From assembly GCF_014349235.1 (NCBI RefSeq), contig NZ_JACSOH010000015.1, positions 61,704 through 125,703 of the forward strand: a stretch of DNA of 64,000 bases, in the 5' to 3' direction. The position numbers and the translations under genes are program-made. The notes under the pieces were generated by a model. The model searched no databases, was not told the origin of the DNA, and saw only the letters and a list, made by a program, of their open reading frames with translations. This stretch comes from Cytophaga sp. FL35 (lineage in GTDB: Bacteria; Bacteroidota; Bacteroidia; Flavobacteriales; Flavobacteriaceae). This document shows, one piece after another, positions 9,194-18,094 of the stretch (the first letter of the stretch is position 1; every line of letters begins with the position of its first letter).

Positions 9194-10006
9194 TTACCAT
9201 CCGCCGGAAGCACCACCACCGCCAAAGCCTCCTCCACCAAAGCCGCCGCTAAATCCGCCACCGAAACTACCTCCAGAACCTCCACCAAATCCACCGGAAC
9301 CTGAACTTCTTCCCATGTTACTCAGGATGATCATATCCCAAATATCGAGTCCGCCAGAGCGTTTTCCGCCATTTCGGCCACCACCACGCTTATTTCGGTT
9401 GGACAGAATGACCAAGATGATAAAAAAGATGATAAAAGGAAGCAGGGCTTCAAAAGGAAAACCTTTTTGGTTATCAAAATTTCGGTCTTCCTTAAATTCG
9501 CCGGTCAGCACTTGAAAAATGGCATCGGCACCTTGGTCTAATCCACCGTAGACATCGGCATTTTTGAATTGGGGTACGATTACACTTTCAATGATGCGTC
9601 TAGACATCGCATCTGTTAGGCTTCCTTCTACTCCGTACCCGGTGTTAATAGCAATCCGCCTATCATCTTTGGCCAATAAAATAAGTATCCCGTTGTCTTT
9701 TCCGGCTTGGCCAATACCCCATTCATGACCCCATTGGGCGCCCAAATAATTAATGTTTTCGCCTTGCGTACTGCTAATAATCGCTACCACAATCTGGGTG
9801 GAGGTACTATCTGAATAGCGAATCAGTTTTTCCTCCAATGCCTTTTGCTGCCCTTGCTGCAGCAAGTCTATGTAGTCATAAACGCTGGTTTCCTTGGTGG
9901 GTTTTTCCGGAATTTCAAATTGCGCATGACCCCATGAAAAGCAACACAGAAAGAGCAGAAAAAAGCTAGCCTTTTGAAATCTCATCACTAAGTTCGTTTT
10001 TGTCAT
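9194..10006 (-). CDS. TPM-domain (YgcG-type) membrane protein with glycine-rich tail
   Basis: 270 residues. Signal peptide ending near HAQ (about 29); TPM domain about 35-165 (QIVVAIISSTQGENI, GILILLAKDDRRIAINTGYG, DAMSRRIIESVIVP); one membrane helix about 185-203; a Ser/Gly/Phe tail (about 232-270) of GGFGGG units ending in SGGW. This is the common YgcG form, of unknown function in the envelope. An alternative start at 9985 (MRFQ) fits the signal peptide slightly better. It overlaps the upstream TPM gene by about 20-40 bases. Third gene of a lemA-TPM-TPM operon. Confidence 0.88.
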   Translation of the reverse strand: MTKTNLVMRFQKASFFLLFLCCFSWGHAQFEIPEKPTKETSVYDYIDLLQQGQQKALEEKLIRYSDSTSTQIVVAIISSTQGENINYLGAQWGHEWGIGQAGKDNGILILLAKDDRRIAINTGYGVEGSLTDAMSRRIIESVIVPQFKNADVYGGLDQGADAIFQVLTGEFKEDRNFDNQKGFPFEALLPFIIFFIILVILSNRNKRGGGRNGGKRSGGLDIWDMIILSNMGRSSGSGGFGGGSGGSFGGGFSGGFGGGGFGGGGASGGW

Positions 10007-10403
10007 CCTGTTGCCAAGGAAAATGCACTTTCAGTTCGTGGCCGGCCTTTAGTATACCTTCTACAAGCCCCTGTTTGAATTCCCCCTTTTTAAAGTGTGA
10101 TTGAATGGTGTCTTTGGTAGTATTCCAAAAGCCTTTGGGTACGACATTATCTATACCTTTATCCCCACAGATTGCGAATTTTCTATCGTTTACGGCCACA
10201 TAAATGAGCACGCCGTTGTTGTCCTTGGTATTATCCATTTTTAATTGATGGAATACCTCTTTGGCGCGCTCCATGGCTTCCAATCGGGTATGGGCTTCCA
10301 AGTGTACCCTAATTTCACCAGAGGTACTGTTTTCGGCCTCAATAATGGCCTGCACTACCTCTTTTTCCTCTACTGACGTTAGAAAGTCCTCAACTCGAGA
10401 CAT
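9966..10403 (-). CDS. TPM-domain protein, soluble form
   Basis: 145 residues with no signal peptide. It shares the TPM core with its downstream neighbour: STSGEIRVHLEAH, NNGVLIYVAVNDRKFAICGD and a helical end. The TPM domain is best known from plant thylakoid TLP18.3 and bacterial YgcG; cellular role here is unknown. The gene begins 3 bases after the end of the lemA-like gene and its end overlaps the next gene, so all three are co-transcribed. A cytoplasmic partner of the membrane TPM protein is a reasonable inference. Confidence 0.85.
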   Translation of the reverse strand: MSRVEDFLTSVEEKEVVQAIIEAENSTSGEIRVHLEAHTRLEAMERAKEVFHQLKMDNTKDNNGVLIYVAVNDRKFAICGDKGIDNVVPKGFWNTTKDTIQSHFKKGEFKQGLVEGILKAGHELKVHFPWQQDDKNELSDEISKG

Positions 10404-10406
10404 AGG

Positions 10407-11006
10407 CTAGTTAAACTCAAAGTTCACGTCTGGAGCTTGTTCTGCTCCCGCTTCTGCCTTAAAGTAAGCTAGTTCATCAAAGTTGAAAATTCCTGCCAAG
10501 ATGGAGTTAGGGAATTTCTTTATATGAAGATTGTACGGCTCTACCGTTGCATTAAAACGGTCACGGGCCACATTAATTCGGTTCTCAGTTCCTTCTAATT
10601 GCGATTGTAGTTCCAAAAAGTTCTGGTTCGCTTTTAAATCAGGGTATCGCTCCACGGTAACCAAAAGTTTGTTCAAGGCTCCGCTTAGTCCACTTTGCGC
10701 CTGATTGAACTGCGCTAACTGCTCTGGGGTAATATTAGTAGGGTCAATATTGATGGAGGTAGCCTTGGCACGGGCCTCAATGACCTCCGTCAAGGTGCTA
10801 CGCTCAAAATCTGCCGCTCCTTGTACGGTTTTAACCAAATTGCCGATTAAGTCGTTTCTGCGTTGGTAGGCACTTTCCACATTGGCCCAAGTTTTGGTTG
10901 AAGTTTCTTTAAGGGCTATAGCGGTGTTGTTAAAACCAACGGCCCACTGGTAAATACCAAATGCAATAACACCCAATACAATGAGTGCGATCAATCCTTT
11001 TTTCAT
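10407..11006 (-). CDS. LemA family protein
   Basis: 199 residues. An N-terminal membrane helix (about 5-22) is followed by the LemA helical domain: TWANVESAYQRRNDLIGNLV, AQSGLSGALNKLLVTVERYP, LQSQLEGTENRINVARDRFN and a terminal FPNSILAGIFNF segment, all strongly conserved in the family. LemA proteins are membrane-anchored with an outside or periplasmic helical bundle and unknown function. In many Bacteroidota the gene precedes one or two TPM-domain genes as here. First gene of the operon, with 94 bases of upstream DNA before the MerR gene end. Confidence 0.93.
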   Translation of the reverse strand: MKKGLIALIVLGVIAFGIYQWAVGFNNTAIALKETSTKTWANVESAYQRRNDLIGNLVKTVQGAADFERSTLTEVIEARAKATSINIDPTNITPEQLAQFNQAQSGLSGALNKLLVTVERYPDLKANQNFLELQSQLEGTENRINVARDRFNATVEPYNLHIKKFPNSILAGIFNFDELAYFKAEAGAEQAPDVNFEFN

Positions 11007-11100
11007 GATGCTAGTGTTTTAGAAAATTATAGTGAATAGTTACGGTTTCGCAAAGCGGATTTTTTTCTTTTGACCATAGGACGTCAATTGAAACAAATAG

Positions 11101-11430
11101 TTACAATTGCTCTTTTATTTTAATGAGCTCTGCCTTTATCCGTTCCAATTTGTCTATGATTTCAAAGTTGTCCAGGGTTTTTTGACGGTTCTCCTTCAGA
11201 TGCGTCTTGGCGCCTTCCAAGGTGAAACCACGCTCTTTTACCAAGTGGTATATTAGCTTGAGATTGTCAATGTCCTGAGGCGTAAACTTACGGTTGCCCT
11301 TGGCATTTTTTTTGGGCTTGATGGCATCGAATTCTTTCTCCCAAAAACGGATCAAGGAAGTATTTACCCCAAAGGCCTTGGCCACTTCGCCAATTCCATA
11401 GTATCTTTTTTCAGGTAGTTCTATCTGCAT
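11101..11430 (-). CDS. Short MerR-family transcriptional regulator
   Basis: 109 residues. The N-terminal winged helix reads YYGIGEVAKAFGVNTSLIRF, followed by WEKEFDAIKPKKNAKGNRKF, the classical MerR DNA-binding domain, then a short coiled-coil tail (IDKLERIKAELIKIKEQL). There is no effector domain, so it may act as a small dimeric regulator or structural DNA-binding protein. The ATG overlaps the stop of the upstream M23 peptidase gene by one base (TAATG), so translation is coupled. Homologues in Flavobacteriia commonly occupy this same position. Confidence 0.9.
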   Translation of the reverse strand: MQIELPEKRYYGIGEVAKAFGVNTSLIRFWEKEFDAIKPKKNAKGNRKFTPQDIDNLKLIYHLVKERGFTLEGAKTHLKENRQKTLDNFEIIDKLERIKAELIKIKEQL

Positions 11431-12407
11431 TAATCGAGAGATTGATTTTCTTGTGCGGCGTATTTGAGCATGTTCTCAAATTCTTCTGCCGTTAAACTTC
11501 CGTAATAGAAATTAATGGGATTGATGCGTTCTTCGTCCTTCCAAACTTCATAGTGTAAGTGAGGTGCTTCCGAACGGCCCGTATTGCCCACAAAACCGAT
11601 AAGGTCTCCGCGTTTCACTTTTTGGCCCTTCTCAACATTGTACTTGCTCAAATGACCATACAGCGTCTTGTAGCCATAGCCGTGGTCAATGCGAATGTGC
11701 TTACCATAACCCGATGAACCATTGTCTGCCCTAATTACCTTACCGTCTCCCGGAGCGTAGATAGGCGTGCCCTTGGGTGCGGAAAAGTCCATACCACGGT
11801 GCATTTTTCGCGCCTTCGTAAAAGGATCGGAACGCCACCCGAAACCGGAAGCCATTCTTTTTAAATCCTCGTTCTTTACCGGTTGTATGGCAGGTATGGC
11901 CATCAAAAGTTTTTCCTTTTCTTCGGCCAGTTTGGTAATCTCATCCAAAGATTTGGACTGTATGGCCATTTGCTTTTTAATGATATCCAATCGCTTGGTA
12001 GTCGCGGTAATCATTTCAGAGTTGTTAAAGCCTTCCAAAGACTTATATCGGTTCACCCCACCAAAACCGGCACGCCTTTGTTCCTCAGGAATCGGGTTGG
12101 CCTCAAAGTACAGGCGATAAATGTTGTTGTCTCGATCTTCGATATTCGCCAATACCTCTTCAATTTGGCCCATTTTACGGTTCAAAAGGTCAAACTGTAG
12201 CTCGTAATTTTTTACCTCACGCTGCAGGGAGAGCTCTCTGGGCGTATTGATAAGGTTGGTGTTCATAAGAAGCACAAGGGATAGCAATCCAAAGAGAAAA
12301 GAACCCAATATGAATAAAGCGATGTTACGGTAGCGCCTCGATTTTTTGGGCTCTATTTTCCGGTACGAAAGCGTATCGGGGTCGTAATAATACTTTACTT
12401 TAGACAT
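11430..12407 (-). CDS. M23 family peptidoglycan endopeptidase, membrane-anchored
   Basis: 325 residues. Cytoplasmic N terminus, one membrane helix (about 27-50), a coiled-coil stretch (about 60-165) and a C-terminal LytM/M23 domain. The zinc-binding signatures are intact: MHRGMDFSAPKGTPIYAP, DHGYGYKTLYGHLS and APHLHYEVW. It probably cleaves peptide cross-links during cell growth or division, or is a scaffold for such cleavage. On the minus strand a TATATTTG element at 12458-12451 could be its -7 box. It is divergent from alaS and precedes the MerR gene with a one-base overlap. Confidence 0.93.
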   Translation of the reverse strand: MSKVKYYYDPDTLSYRKIEPKKSRRYRNIALFILGSFLFGLLSLVLLMNTNLINTPRELSLQREVKNYELQFDLLNRKMGQIEEVLANIEDRDNNIYRLYFEANPIPEEQRRAGFGGVNRYKSLEGFNNSEMITATTKRLDIIKKQMAIQSKSLDEITKLAEEKEKLLMAIPAIQPVKNEDLKRMASGFGWRSDPFTKARKMHRGMDFSAPKGTPIYAPGDGKVIRADNGSSGYGKHIRIDHGYGYKTLYGHLSKYNVEKGQKVKRGDLIGFVGNTGRSEAPHLHYEVWKDEERINPINFYYGSLTAEEFENMLKYAAQENQSLD

Positions 12408-12508
12408 GTATCTATTTTATCCTATTTTTGTGGCGTTTTGGCGTAACAAACAAATATAAAAATTGTTTTGTTTATAACGTTAAAATTACAAAAACCTTAT
12501 AATTTCTT

Positions 12509-15121
12509 ATGACTTCAAAAGAGACCCGAAAAAGATTTCTTGATTTTTTTGTTGATAAAGGACATAAAATAGTGTCTTCAGCGCCCATGGTAATCAAAGA
12601 TGACCCAACGTTGATGTTTACCAACGCGGGTATGAATCAATTTAAGGAATTTTTTCTGGGAAACAGCATTGCCAAAAATACACGTGTAGTAGACACCCAA
12701 AAATGTTTGCGGGTGAGCGGTAAACATAATGATTTGGAGGAAGTAGGGAAGGATACCTACCACCATACCATGTTCGAAATGCTGGGCAACTGGAGTTTCG
12801 GCGATTACTTTAAGGCCGAAGCCATCAAATGGTCTTGGGAATTGCTTACCGAAGTTTTTAAAATTGATAAGGATAGCCTCTACGTTTCGGTTTTTGAAGG
12901 AAGTGATGATGACGGACTTTCCTTGGATAAGGAAGCTTTTGATCTTTGGAAGGCCATTGTGCCCGAGGATCGAATTATCATGGGCAATAAGAAGGATAAC
13001 TTTTGGGAAATGGGCGATCAAGGTCCCTGCGGACCGTGCTCTGAAATTCACGTAGATATCCGCTCCGCTGAAGAAAAGGCGAAAGTTCTAGGGGCCTCCT
13101 TAGTGAATGCCGACCACCCCCAAGTGGTAGAAATCTGGAATTTGGTATTTATGCAGTACAACCGCAAGGCGGATGGCTCCTTGGAATCATTACCTGCCAA
13201 ACACGTGGATACGGGAATGGGCTTTGAACGTCTTTGCATGGTCTTACAAGGAGTTCAATCAAACTACGATACGGATGTTTTCAAACCTATCATAAGGGAG
13301 ATAGAGACCATTACCAATCACAAATACGGGAAGAACGAAGAAACTGATATTGCCATCAGGGTCATTGCTGATCATATTCGTGCGGTTTCTTTTTCCATAG
13401 CAGACGGACAATTGCCCAGTAACACAGGTGCAGGATATGTCATTAGAAGAATTTTGAGAAGGGCTATTCGGTACGGATTCACCTTTTTAGATACCAAAGG
13501 TCCGTTTATATACCGTTTGGTGAATGTACTTACCGATTCCATGGGAGAAGCTTTTCCGGAGTTGAAGGATCAAAAACAACTGATTGAGAACGTCATTAAG
13601 GAAGAAGAACATTCCTTTCTAAATACCTTGGAACAAGGTCTGGTGCTTTTAGATCAAGTTATCGCCAATACCAAAGATAAGAAAGTGGATGGACGTAAAG
13701 CTTTTGAGCTCTATGATACGTACGGATTCCCGATAGATTTAACGGCTCTCATTCTATCCGAAAAAGGATATTCCTTGGATGAGGCTGGGTTCAATGAGGC
13801 CATGCAGGAGCAGAAAAACAGGTCAAAATCGGCCTCTGAAGTTGCGAAGGAAGATTGGGTGGTTTTGTCCAAAGATTTGGAGCAGGAATTTGTGGGATAC
13901 GATACGCTCGAGGCTGATGTTCGCTTGGTGAAATACCGAAAGGTGACTTCCAAAAAACAGGGAGAACAGTTTCAATTGGTTTTCAATCTTACCCCTTTTT
14001 ATGCCGAAGGTGGCGGTCAGGTAGGGGATAAGGGCTATTTGGAAGAGCCTAATGGCGATGTGATTTACATCATTGATACGAATAAAGAAAACAATGAAAT
14101 TGTACATTTCACTAAAAGCCTTCCCAAGAATTTAAATGAAAGGTTAAAGGCCGTAGTAGATAAAAAACAGCGACAGAGAACCGAGGCCAACCATACGGCT
14201 ACCCACTTGTTGCATCAGGCACTACGCGAAATTTTAGGTACACATGTAGAACAAAAAGGCTCTGCGGTACATTCTAAATATTTGCGATTTGATTTCTCCC
14301 ATTTTTCCAAATTGACATCGGATGAGCTGCGGGAGGTAGAAAATTTTGTGAATGCCCGTATCGATGGACAATTGCCATTTGAAGAACGTCGCAATGTACC
14401 AATGAAAGAGGCTATGGAGTCGGGTGCCATGGCCCTTTTTGGAGAAAAGTATGGGGATACCGTTCGTACCGTTAAATTTGGTCAATCCATTGAATTATGT
14501 GGTGGTACCCACGTTAAAAACACGGCGGATATCTGGCATTTTAAGATTAAGTCAGAAGGTGCCGTGGCCGCAGGTATTCGAAGAATTGAAGCGATAACTT
14601 CGGATGCGGTAAAGGATTTTTATACCGAAAACCATCAGATGCTTACCGAAATAAAAGATTTGTTGAACAATGCCCAAGACCCTGTAAAATCTGTTGCTTC
14701 TTTGCAAGAGGAGAACTCCAGATTAAAAAAGGAAGTGGAGCAGTTGTTGAAGGACAAAGCCAAAAACCTGAAAGGGGAATTGAAAAACGAGTTACAAGAA
14801 GTAAACGGAGTACAATTCCTGGCCAAAAAAGTAGACTTGGATGCTGCGGGCATTAAAGACCTGTCTTTTGAAATGGGAAGCAATATGGAGAACCTTTTTC
14901 TTTTATTCGGTACCGAACAAAGTGGAAAGGCATTATTGTCCTGCTACATTTCTAAAAACTTGGTAGCCGAAAAAGAACTGAATGCCGGAACCATTGTTCG
15001 TGAATTGGGTAAATTCATTCAAGGTGGCGGTGGTGGTCAGCCTTTCTTTGCCACTGCGGGTGGTAAAAATCCGGCAGGGATAGAAGAGGCACTTAGCCAG
15101 GCCAAGACGTATATTTCATAA
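12509..15121 (+). CDS. alaS: Alanine--tRNA ligase
   Basis: 870 residues, normal length. Catalytic class II core at the N terminus ([49 protein letters not shown]), editing domain with the HTATHLLH zinc motif and the CGGTHVKNT motif, coiled coil, and the C-terminal DHHA1 domain ([17 protein letters not shown]). It charges tRNA-Ala in the cytoplasm and clears mischarged Ser/Gly. A TATTTTTG element at 12423-12430 may be its -7 box, giving a leader of about 70 bases. The ATG is the only start that keeps the conserved N terminus. Confidence 0.98.
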   Translation: MTSKETRKRFLDFFVDKGHKIVSSAPMVIKDDPTLMFTNAGMNQFKEFFLGNSIAKNTRVVDTQKCLRVSGKHNDLEEVGKDTYHHTMFEMLGNWSFGDYFKAEAIKWSWELLTEVFKIDKDSLYVSVFEGSDDDGLSLDKEAFDLWKAIVPEDRIIMGNKKDNFWEMGDQGPCGPCSEIHVDIRSAEEKAKVLGASLVNADHPQVVEIWNLVFMQYNRKADGSLESLPAKHVDTGMGFERLCMVLQGVQSNYDTDVFKPIIREIETITNHKYGKNEETDIAIRVIADHIRAVSFSIADGQLPSNTGAGYVIRRILRRAIRYGFTFLDTKGPFIYRLVNVLTDSMGEAFPELKDQKQLIENVIKEEEHSFLNTLEQGLVLLDQVIANTKDKKVDGRKAFELYDTYGFPIDLTALILSEKGYSLDEAGFNEAMQEQKNRSKSASEVAKEDWVVLSKDLEQEFVGYDTLEADVRLVKYRKVTSKKQGEQFQLVFNLTPFYAEGGGQVGDKGYLEEPNGDVIYIIDTNKENNEIVHFTKSLPKNLNERLKAVVDKKQRQRTEANHTATHLLHQALREILGTHVEQKGSAVHSKYLRFDFSHFSKLTSDELREVENFVNARIDGQLPFEERRNVPMKEAMESGAMALFGEKYGDTVRTVKFGQSIELCGGTHVKNTADIWHFKIKSEGAVAAGIRRIEAITSDAVKDFYTENHQMLTEIKDLLNNAQDPVKSVASLQEENSRLKKEVEQLLKDKAKNLKGELKNELQEVNGVQFLAKKVDLDAAGIKDLSFEMGSNMENLFLLFGTEQSGKALLSCYISKNLVAEKELNAGTIVRELGKFIQGGGGGQPFFATAGGKNPAGIEEALSQAKTYIS

Positions 15122-15150
15122 ATATATTGGTAGTGCTGAATATGGACTAA

Positions 15151-16113
15151 ATGAAACTCCAAACCCAAATTCCATTAAAAAAAGCAGATGTTCCCATTGA
15201 CTATCAGAGTCAAATCCTACTATTGGGAAGCTGTTTTTCAGAGAATATGGGAGAAAAGATGGCTTACCATCAATTTCAGCATTTGAGAAATCCCTTAGGC
15301 ATTCTTTTTCACCCGCTGGCGATTGAAAATTTACTTAATAGGGCAAAAAATCTAGTGTCCTTTTTACCAGACGAACTCTTTGAACATAATGGTTTGTGGC
15401 ATTCGTATGAAGCGCATTCTTCCCTGGATTCGGAGAATATGAAGGAGGTCTTAGGTCAACTAAATACTGCCGTTAAGGAAACCAATGATTTTCTAAAAAC
15501 CGCAAGCCATTTAATTCTAACCTTCGGAACGGCTTGGGTATATCGTCATAAAGAGTCGGGGAAAGTGGTGGCTAATTGCCATAAAGTTCCTCAACGAGCA
15601 TTTGATAAGGAGTTACTTTCGGTTGCTGAAATAGTTCAGAGTCTTGAAAATTGTATCCGTTTGGTTCAGGAAGCTAACCCAGCTGTAGAAGTAATACTGA
15701 CCATTTCCCCTGTACGTCATTTAAAAGATGGTTTTGTGGAAAATCAGCGAAGCAAATCTCATTTAATTACGGCCGTTCATGAAGTGATTTCAAAAAATGC
15801 AGGTGGGTATAGCGGCGTTTCCTATTTTCCCAGTTATGAAATTCAGATGGATGAGCTACGGGATTACCGTTTTTATAAAGAGGATATGGTACACCCCAAC
15901 GCTTTGGCAGTTTCTTATATCTGGGAAAAATTTAAGGAAGTTTGGATGGCTCAAGATGTCCATAAAATCATGGACGAAGTTGCTCAAATACAGAGGGGTT
16001 TGGCTCATAGGCCTTTTCAACCTTTATCTCAGGAACATCTGAAGTTCAAAGAAAAACTACATGAAAAAATAGCCAGGCTACAAGAACGCTTTCCCTTTAT
16101 GGATTTTGCTTGA
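15151..16113 (+). CDS. GSCFA domain-containing protein
   Basis: 320 residues, no signal peptide. The naming motif LLGSCFSENMGEKM is at about 26-39, followed by NPLGILFHPLAI, ILTFGTAWVY and DMVHPNALAVSYIWEKF. GSCFA is an SGNH/GDSL-like hydrolase fold common in Bacteroidota; Gly-Ser near the start and the DxxHP motif near 246-251 would be the catalytic block. Its substrate is unknown; an acyl esterase is plausible. The gene starts 29 bases after alaS and may be read through from it. Confidence 0.92.
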   Translation: MKLQTQIPLKKADVPIDYQSQILLLGSCFSENMGEKMAYHQFQHLRNPLGILFHPLAIENLLNRAKNLVSFLPDELFEHNGLWHSYEAHSSLDSENMKEVLGQLNTAVKETNDFLKTASHLILTFGTAWVYRHKESGKVVANCHKVPQRAFDKELLSVAEIVQSLENCIRLVQEANPAVEVILTISPVRHLKDGFVENQRSKSHLITAVHEVISKNAGGYSGVSYFPSYEIQMDELRDYRFYKEDMVHPNALAVSYIWEKFKEVWMAQDVHKIMDEVAQIQRGLAHRPFQPLSQEHLKFKEKLHEKIARLQERFPFMDFA

Positions 16114-16185
16114 TTTCTACTTTTTATATCCGGTTTTGGTACGCAAATTGTTTTCAGAAATCGGAATCTATTGTAACTTCCAATT

Positions 16186-16800
16186 ATGAAAAAGATACTT
16201 TTAGGAGCTATTTTGGCCTTGGCCTGTGTTTTCATTATTAGGACTTGCGCCGATGATAAGAACGAGAAATCCATTCTTCAAGAAAACTCCATGCTTATTC
16301 AGCAACAAATTGAAAATGTTTCCAAGTTAATCGTTACGGAAGGTCATTTTGCCGAAGTGTACAATTACAAAGATTCAAAAATGTTGTTCGGGCCTTTAAT
16401 TTCAGCCGAAAAAAAAGCTTTGGTCGTAGTAAATGCCGATGTGACTGTGGCTTATGACCTAAGCAAAATTGATTTTGAAGTAGACGAAGCCTCCAAAACC
16501 TTGTTCATCAAAACCATTCCGGAACCGGAAGTAAGAATAAATCCGGATTTTGAATACTATGATGTAACATCGGACTATCTAAATATGTTCGATGCCTCTG
16601 ATTATAACAAAATCAAAAAAAATGTAAGGGCCTCCTTAATGAATAAAATTGAGCAATCGTCCTTAAAGAAAAATGCTCAAAACCGTTTATTGAGCGAACT
16701 CCAAAAGTTCTACATCTTAACCAATTCCATGGATTGGAAACTGGTTTACAAAAACGAACCAGTGAACGAAAATCTACCAGAACTCATTTTTAAGGATTAA
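16186..16800 (+). CDS. DUF4230 domain-containing protein
   Basis: 204 residues. N-terminal membrane helix (about 3-22) followed by the DUF4230 core: ENVSKLIVTEGHFAEVYNYK, AEKKALVVVNADVTVAYDLS and a C-terminal helical portion. The family is widespread in Bacteroidota and some Firmicutes, anchored in the membrane with an extracytoplasmic domain of unknown role. It follows the GSCFA gene by 72 bases on the same strand and ends 7 bases before the convergent esterase gene. Confidence 0.9.
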   Translation: MKKILLGAILALACVFIIRTCADDKNEKSILQENSMLIQQQIENVSKLIVTEGHFAEVYNYKDSKMLFGPLISAEKKALVVVNADVTVAYDLSKIDFEVDEASKTLFIKTIPEPEVRINPDFEYYDVTSDYLNMFDASDYNKIKKNVRASLMNKIEQSSLKKNAQNRLLSELQKFYILTNSMDWKLVYKNEPVNENLPELIFKD

Positions 16801-16807
16801 TTTTTAT

Positions 16808-18064
16808 TTAAGGCAAAAATGTCTTTGCCCACGTCATGTATTGTTCCCAATCATAATCCGTTACGTCATGTTTACCGGTTCGAATGTGGTAGGCAACAGT
16901 ATGCTGAACAGGCTTGTTTACTTCAGGAAAATCCGCTGTATCTATTCCGCTTTTTCCATATAATTTATAGACGCTTGAGGCATAGTGGGCAGAGAGAAAT
17001 TCTCCTCTTGGATCGGCCCAAGTATCCTCCGCTGCACTGGCAACATAGAGCGGTCTAGGTGCGATCAAGGCCAATAATTGATGCTGGTCTACCGGAAGGG
17101 TTCGTTCATTGTTGTTGTATTTTTTAAAACTATCTGCAAACCAATGCGGAAAAGAAGTATTGATTTTCTCCACGGTTTCCCCAAATCTACGTTTGCTGAG
17201 CGCAGCCCCACCACAACCGGAATTGTTGCTAATAACACCTGCAAAACGCTTGTCCGTTGCACCTGCCCAAAGCGCGGCCTTTCCTAAACGGGAATGCCCA
17301 AATACGATTACGTTGGAAATATTGGCATCGTTTTCCAAGTAATCCATGGCCTTGCTCAAGCCAAACGCCCAGGCAGAAATACTGCCCCATTCATTGGTTT
17401 TGGGCTGGGTTTGTTCTTCCCGGTAGAATAAGGGATGAACGCCATCGCTAAAGTCGTTTTTGTCCGGGTCAACTTCCCCATAGTAAATAGTGGCCAGTCC
17501 AAAACCATTATCAAGCATTTTTTCAATGGCCCATCGATGCGTACGGATACCCCTTGTTCTTTCCGACGCCTTATGGTCCGTTATGCCGAAAGCTTCATTA
17601 TTTGCTACCCATGCCTTGGTAATGGGTACTTCCGGGTCATTGGTGACGGTATGGTTGCCGTAAAAGTTGTATCCCAAGAACACAGGCGCTGTTGGATTCT
17701 TTTTCGGTAGATAGATTAAAATGTTGTAAGTAACACTCTTTTTGTTCTTCTTTAAAGTAATCGCTACCTGCTTTCTGCGAGCCTTGCCGTTGTATGCCTT
17801 ATTGTTTTCTTCAATGAGCTTGTAGCTGTATTCATCCAATCTTCCTGGAACCTTACCATACACCTGTTTTTCAAAAAACTGCAGTATTTCATAGCGTCTA
17901 TTTTCTTCCCATTCTTTTTCAGTGGTGATCGGGTTTCCGCTAAAGGACGTCATTAAATCCGGCAAGGTGAATTTGGGAACCTGGGTCTCATCATAATTAG
18001 TATTTCCTTGCGCAAAGCCCATACAACTTATAAATAGTAAAACGAGGGTAATTTGAATTTTCAT
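16808..18064 (-). CDS. Secreted CE15-like (glucuronoyl esterase type) alpha/beta hydrolase
   Basis: 418 residues with signal peptide to about residue 19 (CMGFAQ). The alpha/beta-hydrolase nucleophile elbow VIVFGHSRLGKAALWAG (Ser258) followed by SNNSGCGGAALSKRRFGE is the signature of carbohydrate esterase family 15, whose studied members cleave ester links between glucuronic acid of hemicellulose and lignin. His399 (GKHDVTDYDW) is the likely catalytic His; acidic residues in the AAEDTWADPRGEF segment may complete the triad. A marine substrate other than lignin is possible. No other polysaccharide genes sit next to it; it may share transcripts with the phenylalanine hydroxylase 30 bases upstream. 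Confidence 0.85.
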   Translation of the reverse strand: MKIQITLVLLFISCMGFAQGNTNYDETQVPKFTLPDLMTSFSGNPITTEKEWEENRRYEILQFFEKQVYGKVPGRLDEYSYKLIEENNKAYNGKARRKQVAITLKKNKKSVTYNILIYLPKKNPTAPVFLGYNFYGNHTVTNDPEVPITKAWVANNEAFGITDHKASERTRGIRTHRWAIEKMLDNGFGLATIYYGEVDPDKNDFSDGVHPLFYREEQTQPKTNEWGSISAWAFGLSKAMDYLENDANISNVIVFGHSRLGKAALWAGATDKRFAGVISNNSGCGGAALSKRRFGETVEKINTSFPHWFADSFKKYNNNERTLPVDQHQLLALIAPRPLYVASAAEDTWADPRGEFLSAHYASSVYKLYGKSGIDTADFPEVNKPVQHTVAYHIRTGKHDVTDYDWEQYMTWAKTFLP

Positions 18065-18094
18065 TGGTCTATTGGGTAGGGTTGGTTATTTGGT

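Noticed and set aside
9156..9294. Upstream extension of the CxCC propeller gene by 46 codons
   Set aside because: The extension is the reverse-strand frame shift of the glycine-rich tail of the TPM gene; the ATG at 9156 begins a perfect lipoprotein signal.
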